This document shows positions 8,646-15,790 of a DNA stretch of 64,000 bases, piece by piece. The DNA is from CALBPI01 sp039821645 (GTDB taxonomy: Bacteria; Pseudomonadota; Gammaproteobacteria; Steroidobacterales; Woeseiaceae): the NCBI GenBank assembly GCA_039821645.1, contig JBCBNU010000003.1:1-64000 (forward strand), written 5' to 3'. Position numbers and translations under genes: made by a program. Under the pieces are notes generated by a model. That model searched no databases. It saw nothing but the letters and a program-made list of their open reading frames with translations, and was not told where the DNA came from. The stretch's first letter is position 1. Each line of letters opens with the position of its first letter.

Positions 8646-9650
8646 TTAGCCGCGCTCGGTTAACGCGACGAAGGTGCCGCCGTTGCGACGACAAAGCTCG
8701 CGCATCAATGCGGCAAACTTCGTGGATCGATTATCGCTGGAACCAAGACCACCGAAGCCGATCGGAAAGCCCAGTGCGTGGATACGCACACGTGGTCGAC
8801 CTGCGGCGTCAGGCTTGTTGATCGACGCAACACCATCGACCACTTGCTTGATCGAGTTGCCGCTGAAGTCATCGCCAAAGACGTAGAGGCTGATGCGTTT
8901 ATCCGCCGACCAGAAGGTTCTGATCGCAGCGGCGATGCCATCGGCAGGATTCGAATCACTGAACGCATCCCAGGTTGCCATGCGACCCGCGATCGATCGT
9001 CGCAATTGCGCGGAGTCGGTCATCCAGGTACGCGCAAATTGTCCAAACATATAAGCGCCGTTGTCATTCATAATCTGAATGCCACGGACCCGCGGATAGG
9101 CGTTCAACACTTCATTAATCTTGCGAAGCACCAACCCCCAGTTGAACTGACGCATACTTCCAGACGTGTCGATAATGAAGATGATGTATTCACTGTCGAC
9201 AGGAATGCCGCCGACCGCACCACCTGGCTTTTGCTCTTTTGCACGAGCAGCGAGTCGACGCATCTCCTCGGTCAATCGCTGCCGAGCCGACAGGAGTTCG
9301 CCGACTGTCTCTCCGGCAATCGTCGCATCACCGGCCTTTGCCTCGAATTCGCCGCGCAGACGCGACAGCTCTCCCCGTAGATCGTAGACGAGTTCCTGGC
9401 TGATCACCTGCTGATCGATAACACCTTTGAGCCTTGCCTCAAGGCGCGTGCTCTCGCCGCGAATCTCGAACAACGTATCCTCGAGCTGCTCGATCAGTCC
9501 TTCGAGCTCCTCAGGAGGACGTTCGAGTGTCGTAGGATCGTATATACGGGTCAGGACAAGCAACAACACCACGGCACCGAAGCCACAGCAAATACAATCC
9601 AGGAAGGACAGGCTGAATGTCTCTGTTTCGCGGCGTTTCCTGCGTGCCAT
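8646..9650 (-). CDS. VWA-domain membrane protein with TolR/ExbD-like N-terminal anchor (paralogue 1)
   Basis: The 334-residue protein starts with a short basic stretch (MARRKRRETE). One membrane helix follows, with the unusual motif FLDCICCGFGAVVLLLVL (residues 16-33), then a long coiled coil (about 45-140) and a von Willebrand A domain with a complete MIDAS start DTSGS at 161-165. The helix, with a conserved Asp (Asp18) at its cytoplasmic edge, has the layout of TolR/ExbD/MotB subunits, which places the VWA domain in the periplasm. GGAGGGG precedes the ATG at 9650, ten bases after the previous stop. It is a paralogue of the next gene. Function unknown; partnership with the MotA/ExbB protein encoded upstream is inferred. 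Confidence 0.82.
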   Translation of the reverse strand: MARRKRRETETFSLSFLDCICCGFGAVVLLLVLTRIYDPTTLERPPEELEGLIEQLEDTLFEIRGESTRLEARLKGVIDQQVISQELVYDLRGELSRLRGEFEAKAGDATIAGETVGELLSARQRLTEEMRRLAARAKEQKPGGAVGGIPVDSEYIIFIIDTSGSMRQFNWGLVLRKINEVLNAYPRVRGIQIMNDNGAYMFGQFARTWMTDSAQLRRSIAGRMATWDAFSDSNPADGIAAAIRTFWSADKRISLYVFGDDFSGNSIKQVVDGVASINKPDAAGRPRVRIHALGFPIGFGGLGSSDNRSTKFAALMRELCRRNGGTFVALTERG

Positions 9651-9660
9651 CCGTCCCCTC

Positions 9661-10758
9661 CTATGGCCAGTCGTCGCTGACCGACATGTACGACCCGCCC
9701 GACCGATAGGCAAGCTGCCAAAACAACACGGCCGCACGATACTCACCTTCCATCTGATACATCAGCACGTTGACAGGCACTCGCCCAGGCAGCAGGCGCG
9801 CAGCCTCAAGAAACAGCAACTGCCGATCATTCTCACTGATGGTCCGGTCCTTGTTTTCCTCCCGACCCTTGGTGGGTAATCCGTCGATCAGAAGCACGAT
9901 ATTGTCCGGTTTCGGATTCAGTCGATCCACCGCCTCGAACGCCTTGTACAGATTGGTACCACCCTCAGGGGAAAGAGCCCGCAATTCTCGAATCGCACCA
10001 TTCAGCGCGCTCGCATCATCGACGTCTTGCCACTTACCCTCTGAATCGGGCACCAGCGACTCAGTAGTTTCGTTGAATTTAAAGATCTGAAACTGCGAGC
10101 CTGGCCTCAACTGGGAAGTCAGCCAGTCGACTGACGCAACCGTTTGCCGCCACTTTGCCGCCCTTATTCGACGCTCCTTGGGTTGAACCCGACGACGAAT
10201 TACGCCAACAATCGTGTCGTCCAACATGCTCGCTGAGGTGTCAACGAGAATGACCGTTCTCTCACCGCCGACTCTCAAACCGGTGAGATACTGTCGCTGA
10301 CCATCGCCGATGACGCCCCGAACGTTGTCTCCAGACGGCCCAGTGTCATCGCTCGATGCCGCCAACCGCTTCTTTGCATTTTCGAGCTGCTGAATGTCTG
10401 CCTGCAGATCCTCAATGCTGTCGCGCTTTGCAATCGTAGAGGCATCGAACTGAGCGAGATCTTCTTTGATCGCCTTAATGCGTTCGGCGAGCTCTACCGC
10501 CTCGGAATCGGAGCGCACAATCTCGTCTTGCGTGTCCGCCAAAGTGTTGCGCAATCGCACCAGGTTTCGACGCCCGTTCAAAACTTCGATCTCGACCTTG
10601 CGAACCTCGTTCTGAGCATCTTCGGGTACGGGTGGCGTCTGGTCCTTGACCGTCGCGTTAATGATCATGAAGAACAGGACAACGGCGCCGAAGCCACAGC
10701 TCATACAGTCGAGGAACGACATATTGAAACTCTGCGCTTCACGACGTCTGCGGGCCAT
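9661..10758 (-). CDS. VWA-domain membrane protein with TolR/ExbD-like N-terminal anchor (paralogue 2)
   Basis: This 365-residue protein has the same plan as its neighbour: basic start (MARRRREAQ), membrane helix with FLDCMSCGFGAVVLFFMII (residues 15-33, Asp17), coiled coil (about 50-135) and a periplasmic VWA domain with MIDAS motif DTSAS at 173-177. Both copies share the pattern FLDCxxCGFGAVVL. Alignment with the TolR segment NMTPFVDVMLVLLVIFM puts the Asp at the ion-conducting position (Asp23 in E. coli TolR). The start codon overlaps the stop codon of the upstream gene (TGATG), so translation is coupled. Two different subunits could form the dimer that such motors need; this is a proposal from sequence, not shown. 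Confidence 0.82.
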   Translation of the reverse strand: MARRRREAQSFNMSFLDCMSCGFGAVVLFFMIINATVKDQTPPVPEDAQNEVRKVEIEVLNGRRNLVRLRNTLADTQDEIVRSDSEAVELAERIKAIKEDLAQFDASTIAKRDSIEDLQADIQQLENAKKRLAASSDDTGPSGDNVRGVIGDGQRQYLTGLRVGGERTVILVDTSASMLDDTIVGVIRRRVQPKERRIRAAKWRQTVASVDWLTSQLRPGSQFQIFKFNETTESLVPDSEGKWQDVDDASALNGAIRELRALSPEGGTNLYKAFEAVDRLNPKPDNIVLLIDGLPTKGREENKDRTISENDRQLLFLEAARLLPGRVPVNVLMYQMEGEYRAAVLFWQLAYRSGGSYMSVSDDWP

Positions 10759-12106
10759 CAGAAATGTTCCTCCCGAATCAGAAACAGCTCCTGCCCCGGC
10801 GTACCTACTCTAATGGTGTCGCCTGCACGAAGCGCAGCACTGCCGTTGATACGGCTGCCGTTGAGGAACGTGCCGTACCGTGAACGGTCAACCAGAAGAC
10901 ACTGACCACCCTCGACCGACAACTCACAATGCACACCCGACACACCAGCAAGACCGCCGTCTAATGCCAGGTAACGCTCCAAACCCGGTGCGCCTCCGTT
11001 ACCGATGACCAAGGGCGCCTGAGTCAGGGAGTATGCGGATTCACCAAACAGGATGTGAGTTGGCACGCCATGGACGGGGATATCGTCGGTAATCAACCCG
11101 GCGACTTCGCCCTCGACGGGAAGCTCGCGAACGACCCGAGTTGCGTCCTCTTCGATGCGGCCGCGACGAGCCAGCACGCCGTCAATCATCGCATCGTCCG
11201 GTAATGCGACGTAGCTGCCGCCCACTCGTGCAACCAGGAGATCAGCGAGACCCGGCAATGCTGCTGTCTCATCACGCAACTGAAACACTGGCGTCTCACC
11301 GCTCGCCAACATAGCTCGCGAAAGATCAGCGATCCGCTGGAAGTGATCGAAAACCACGTTGACCATATCGACCTGGTTAACCTCGATCGAGTATTGATTG
11401 TCCTCCACCTCGAGCACCAGTGTCTGTTGCTCGGCCTCCGTCACGGCGATGAGCCATTCCGGCAACGCATCAAACAGGGCTTGCTCTGAGGGCGCGCTGT
11501 GCAGAGGATCAAAACGCGACTGGCGCACGAACTCCGAGGAGAACCATCGGATCCAGGTATCGTACAGAGCGAGTAGCCCGCTGCCCTCAAGGATCTGGAC
11601 GTCTTCAAGCGTTGTGGCGCTGCTGGTTTGACGCAGCTTGGCAACCCATGCGCAATGCAGTCCAATCTCGAGATGCAGCGGTACAACATCTACGTAGCGT
11701 TGCCGCGTGGCCGCGGTCGCCGCATCGATGAGGCCGTGATCCTGAATCCAACCGCCTGGCAGATCCCCTGCAGCAAACCGAGCGCGTTGCGATCCATGAA
11801 AGGAGGCACCACGATCATCCCTTCCCGTTGCTCCTTCGGGACGGGCTCAAGCAGACTACCTAGTTGACTAGCCGCCAGATCGGCCCGTGTGAGTGGCTCA
11901 AAGTTGGTAATCGGCTGCGTGTCGAGTCGATACCAGAAGTCAGCCTGTGTGCGCCGCGGATGCAAACGTGAGGTTGCACGAGCGTTCGCACCACTGACTT
12001 CGACGTTACGGTCTTTCAGTAGGGCGAATCCCGGCGCGACCGGGTGATGGTTTGTTCCATCCGCCAGCCGAATTCCGGCGTCGTTTAGATCAATAACTAA
12101 ACTCAA
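10758..12106 (-). pseudogene. Hsp70/actin-like ATPase-fold protein with C-terminal FHA domain; reading frame broken near 11735
   Basis: Two reading frames together make one expected protein of about 450 residues. The first starts at a TTG (12106-12104) with MSLVIDLNDAGIRLADG, like the phosphate-1 loop of Hsp70/actin-fold ATPases. It runs through GMIVVPPFMDRNALGLLQGICQAVG and then hits a stop at 11690. The -1 frame continues with GLIDAATAATRQRYVDVVPL and reaches a C-terminal FHA domain (GVSGVHCELS, then DRSRYGTFLNG) ending at 10758. The switch must fall around 11730-11745 and equals loss of one base. No slippery heptamer is seen there. The change could be a real mutation, a sequencing error or unusual recoding. 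The FHA half alone could start at a GTG at 11528. It lies between the MotA-like and VWA genes, with an 8-base gap and a 1-base overlap. Confidence 0.72.
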
Positions 12107-12114
12107 TGGACCGC

Positions 12115-12921
12115 TCAGCTATGCTCCGCATACATGTGTCGTACCAACCGCTCATCGCAGTAGTGCTCGGTGTCAAAAACGAGTCTCTCCTGCATCAGTT
12201 GCAACTGATGCACGAGGAACATCAGGAAGATGCTGATCATCAGCGCGATGAAGGTCGAGTTGAACGCGACCCCCAGAGACTGAGTGACCCCAGCAATATC
12301 GCCCTGCACGGCACGATCAGCCTGACCGAGCGCATCACCGATGCCCCTTACGGTTCCGATAAACCCGACTGATGGGATCGCCCACGAAATGTAGCGAATC
12401 ATCGCCAGTTCCGATTCCAGCCGGTCAGCTTCAGATTCACAGATCGTGTGAGTCGATGAAGCAACGTCCTGAACATTCCGCGTGGACGAGAAACGCTGCA
12501 ACGCATTCAACAGCGCACGCGGCAACAGCATCTTCCTCGTATCGTCATCAAGAGACTGAATTTGACGCGAAAATTCTCGCGTGTCCTCGGGCAACACCCG
12601 CATCCCGTCAGCCACAGAAACCAGATTGCGATCCAGCAACCGCCTTTCCCGGACGAGACGATTTGCCTTGTAGCCCATGATGGCAAGCGCCCATAGCATC
12701 AGAACAAAGCAAGCTTCCTGCTCAAAGTCTTTAATCAAGACCCAGACCGAGCGCTCTCGAACATGATCCGGGTTTTGTTCGACCGCAAGGTTTTGCGCCT
12801 CGATATGCTCGGCGGCACTGGGGCGCACGACCGACACCCAAAAACCGTGCACGATGACGATCGCTATCGCCAACGCGAACAGCTGAAATACAAACTCCAC
12901 GGGAATATTTTTTTTCTGCAT
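12115..12921 (-). CDS. MotA/TolQ/ExbB-family proton channel protein
   Basis: The 268-residue inner-membrane protein has an N-terminal helix (about 8-30), a second near 68-86, and a MotA/ExbB core. The core reads WAIPSVGFIGTVRGIGDAL, then a short loop, then GVTQSLGVAFNSTFIALMIS, the two conserved helices that line the ion path. A 90-residue cytoplasmic loop separates the helix pairs, as in TolQ/MotA. In the known families five such subunits surround a dimer of a single-helix partner (ExbD, TolR, MotB). No standard ExbD/TolR gene is present, but the two VWA proteins encoded just downstream have the matching helix and Asp. This gene is therefore the likely motor subunit of the cluster. Confidence 0.87.
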   Translation of the reverse strand: MQKKNIPVEFVFQLFALAIAIVIVHGFWVSVVRPSAAEHIEAQNLAVEQNPDHVRERSVWVLIKDFEQEACFVLMLWALAIMGYKANRLVRERRLLDRNLVSVADGMRVLPEDTREFSRQIQSLDDDTRKMLLPRALLNALQRFSSTRNVQDVASSTHTICESEADRLESELAMIRYISWAIPSVGFIGTVRGIGDALGQADRAVQGDIAGVTQSLGVAFNSTFIALMISIFLMFLVHQLQLMQERLVFDTEHYCDERLVRHMYAEHS

Positions 12922-12937
12922 CAGGTTCTGACTCCAG

Positions 12938-13333
12938 TCAGATATCGGTCGGAAAGTCGATAGTGGTGTCCGGAGAGACGGGTTCGGTCGGTATGAAGTT
13001 GTCGTCCGACTCCTCGTAAATCAATTCCAATTCGGAAAGGATTTGATCCACCGCTTCGTCGCCCTCACGAATCGCATTCGGGTCGGGCTCATCGGGTGAA
13101 GAACCCTCCACACTCTCGAGCAACTCCACCTCTTCCTCGGCGCTCATTGGTCGCGGCGTCGTGTCCTCGGCCGGCGTGCTTTCACCGCCCTTATTTTCGG
13201 ATGGTGCCGAATCTTGGAGTGTGGCAACCGTAACGGTGGCCGTTGGCTGGAACACAAAATCGGTCGCAACAAAGGTGAGTGCGCCAACCGCGCCGTACGC
13301 AAACCAGGTCCAAACTGGTACTACAGGTTTCAT
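12938..13333 (-). CDS. Small single-pass membrane protein with acidic tail, unknown function
   Basis: The 131-residue protein has one N-terminal membrane helix (VPVWTWFAYGAVGALTFVATDFVF) and then a low-complexity tail rich in Glu, Asp, Pro, Ser and Thr. AAGGAG lies upstream of the ATG. It sits between the SUMF1 gene (21-base gap) and the MotA-like gene (16-base gap) and is surely part of the same operon. No family was recognised. The Pro/acidic tail could span the periplasm like a small TonB-type linker or tether, but it lacks a TonB C-terminal domain. Confidence 0.7.
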   Translation of the reverse strand: MKPVVPVWTWFAYGAVGALTFVATDFVFQPTATVTVATLQDSAPSENKGGESTPAEDTTPRPMSAEEEVELLESVEGSSPDEPDPNAIREGDEAVDQILSELELIYEESDDNFIPTEPVSPDTTIDFPTDI

Positions 13334-13354
13334 TACAATCTGCTCCTTGCCAGC

Positions 13355-15790
13355 TTATCGCGGCGCTGGCCTCACTATCCGGAATCCGACATCAACCTCC
13401 GGACCATTACCGGAGGTCCGACTGGCCAATCGCAGCGACTGCACGTTTGCGTCTCGCCAGCCTGCGCCGCGGATCACACGCGAGGTGCCTCGTGGCGGCC
13501 CCATTGGATCGATCAGTGTCACATCCGGTGGCGACACCTCATAGAAATCGTGCATCCATTCACGCACATTGCCATCCAGATCGAACAAACCGAGGCGGTT
13601 CGGTTTGAAGCTGCCCACCGGGGACGTCGACGGATAGCCATCGTTGTAACCGAATACCATATTGTTTAGTAGCGCATCGCTGGACTCATCAGCCAAGTTC
13701 ACTGACTTTTGCGGAGGCGGCAGCGCCGACCCCCACCCAAACCTGAGCGGCGAGCTAGCGCGGCCGCCATACCGGGCCACCCAGACCCATTCGGCCTCTG
13801 TCGGCAATCGGTAGCCGCTTGTCGCGCGTTCTGCGGCACGCAGGACGCCGTACTCACCCACGTAGGCAGGCTCTAACCCCTCCTCGGCACTCAGCCAATT
13901 ACAGTACGCAGCTGCGTCTTGCCAGCTCACGTTCACCACCGGGTTTTTGTCGCCTGCCAATGAAGGATAGACATCGCCACCGCGCACATGTTCACGCTTG
14001 AAAACACTAAATTGCTCATTGCTGACTTCATGAGTGGAGATATAGAACGCACGCGAGATCCGGACATCTCGAAGCGCCTCATTGCTGCGCCGGTCGGGCT
14101 CGCGCCGGGATGAACCGCGTTGGAAGGTGCCGCCAGTCACGTAGCGCAGTATGTGTCCGTTTTCCGTCTCCAGTGTCTGCTGGATGCTCGCAAGGCGCGC
14201 CTCCTCTTCAGTCATCATGCGCGCATCGACGGTTTGTTCCAGACCAGCACGGGGCGTCACCGAACCTGTCCACTCTGCATAGCCGGATTTTCGCACGGCA
14301 ATGCGGTGCGGCTCGGCGGGCAATTCGAGTTGCACGGTGCCCGTCCCCACAGAGCGTCCGTTGATAAAAATCTCGGCATCGGTGGGAATCGCGCGAACAG
14401 TGACGGTGCCGATTTGGGCGCTGAGACTGATGTTGAGGTTGCGTCGTTCGGCCGCATCCAATGTCAGTCTTCGCGTCGCCGTTGCGTAGCCAGACCTTGC
14501 AACCTGAACGTTGTAGCGTCGACCAGGGTCTAGCGCGAGCGTCACGGGCGACCGGCCTCGGTAACGACCATTGATCGTAATGCTCGCACCGGAAGGACGC
14601 GTAACCACACGCAACGTGGCATCCGCGGGTTCGAAGATGATCGGTGCCGCGACACCACCTGCATTGGCAGCGACCTGATAGCTACGCTCCGCCGGCTTAT
14701 ACCCGTCCAGCTGATAGAGCACCGTCTGCTTCCCAGAGGGGACCCGGATCACGCCGGGCGTAGCACCTGACAACAAGCGGTTTTCGCCCTCCGGATCGAC
14801 AAGATAAACGCTAGCGCCAGAAGGGGTGGTTGCTACCTCGACCCAACCGATATCCTCCACCAAGTCGACATCGAGCCGCTGCGCTTGCTCAAGCCCAACC
14901 ACCGCGATCGAATCCTCCCACGGGAGAAAACCCGGGGCATCGACCCGCAACGAATAGTTGCCAGGCAACAATCCATCGAATCGGGCGGGCGCGGAACCAA
15001 CGACTCGCTCCCCGGCCGCGCTCTGCAGTGTCACCGTGGCGTCCGGTGCATCCGTCACGATATCCAGGGACCCGGGCAACGGCTCGAGATCAAAGAGCAA
15101 CACCGAGGTATCCCCTGTGATTTCCACTCGCTTGCGAAAAGGTCGGTAACCTGGCTCTTCAAAGGCGAGCTGGTAAACACCACGGCGCATCAGAAAACGC
15201 TCACCGACCTTCAAAGGAAACCCGGGACCGGTAACCTCGATCTCATCAACCATGACCGGCGCGGTTTCTACCCGTACCGGTATCGATGTCGTGAACCACA
15301 GGGCAACACCCAATAGCGTTGCAAGCCCGGTCCCGATCGCAATCCATACGCCACGCCCACGTATTTCTACTGGCACATCGGTTGCGGCCGGCTGCCAAAC
15401 CTGCGCCTCGATGGGGGCGTCTTCAGTGGCACTCGCGAGTTCCGGCGGTTGCGTTTCGAATTGACCGGCCGAACTGTCTTGCACGACCAAGAGATCGTTA
15501 CCATCAATTTCGATGCGCAAGTCCAGGCCGAATACAGACAACAACTGACCGTCACTCAGTGTCGTCGAAGCGACGAGCTCAGCGTCGTCCAGCTGCATCG
15601 GCGAGGGTTTTAGCAGCGGCTGAAGAATCACGCGACCGTCGACAACGTCGAGCTGCGCGAGCGACTGCCCACCTGGGCCACTGATCCGAATATCGGCTGA
15701 TGCGGAGGTACCGATCAGAAGCGGCAGATCCTGCGTATCGAAACTTCGCTCGCTATCGCCGTGTTGCCACCGGATCAGGGTTGTCGTCAT
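13355..15790 (-). CDS. FHA-like / PEGA-repeat / SUMF1-domain membrane protein
   Basis: The 811-residue protein has four parts. Residues 1-105 form an FHA-like fold (LPLLIGTSASADIRISGP), lacking the usual phosphothreonine-binding residues. One membrane helix spans about 147-168. Four or so PEGA repeats (about 235-515) contain phrases such as RPSGASITINGRYRG and GYKPAERSY. A SUMF1/formylglycine-generating-enzyme domain runs from about 545 to 808 (GYRLPTEAEWVW, GNVREWMHDFY, RVIRGAGWRD). The catalytic cysteine pair of true formylglycine-generating enzymes is missing; only Cys630 is present in the domain. The SUMF1 fold is therefore probably structural or binding. Topology puts PEGA and SUMF1 in the periplasm. 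It overlaps the kinase gene by four bases (ATGA). Confidence 0.87.
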   Translation of the reverse strand: MTTTLIRWQHGDSERSFDTQDLPLLIGTSASADIRISGPGGQSLAQLDVVDGRVILQPLLKPSPMQLDDAELVASTTLSDGQLLSVFGLDLRIEIDGNDLLVVQDSSAGQFETQPPELASATEDAPIEAQVWQPAATDVPVEIRGRGVWIAIGTGLATLLGVALWFTTSIPVRVETAPVMVDEIEVTGPGFPLKVGERFLMRRGVYQLAFEEPGYRPFRKRVEITGDTSVLLFDLEPLPGSLDIVTDAPDATVTLQSAAGERVVGSAPARFDGLLPGNYSLRVDAPGFLPWEDSIAVVGLEQAQRLDVDLVEDIGWVEVATTPSGASVYLVDPEGENRLLSGATPGVIRVPSGKQTVLYQLDGYKPAERSYQVAANAGGVAAPIIFEPADATLRVVTRPSGASITINGRYRGRSPVTLALDPGRRYNVQVARSGYATATRRLTLDAAERRNLNISLSAQIGTVTVRAIPTDAEIFINGRSVGTGTVQLELPAEPHRIAVRKSGYAEWTGSVTPRAGLEQTVDARMMTEEEARLASIQQTLETENGHILRYVTGGTFQRGSSRREPDRRSNEALRDVRISRAFYISTHEVSNEQFSVFKREHVRGGDVYPSLAGDKNPVVNVSWQDAAAYCNWLSAEEGLEPAYVGEYGVLRAAERATSGYRLPTEAEWVWVARYGGRASSPLRFGWGSALPPPQKSVNLADESSDALLNNMVFGYNDGYPSTSPVGSFKPNRLGLFDLDGNVREWMHDFYEVSPPDVTLIDPMGPPRGTSRVIRGAGWRDANVQSLRLASRTSGNGPEVDVGFRIVRPAPR

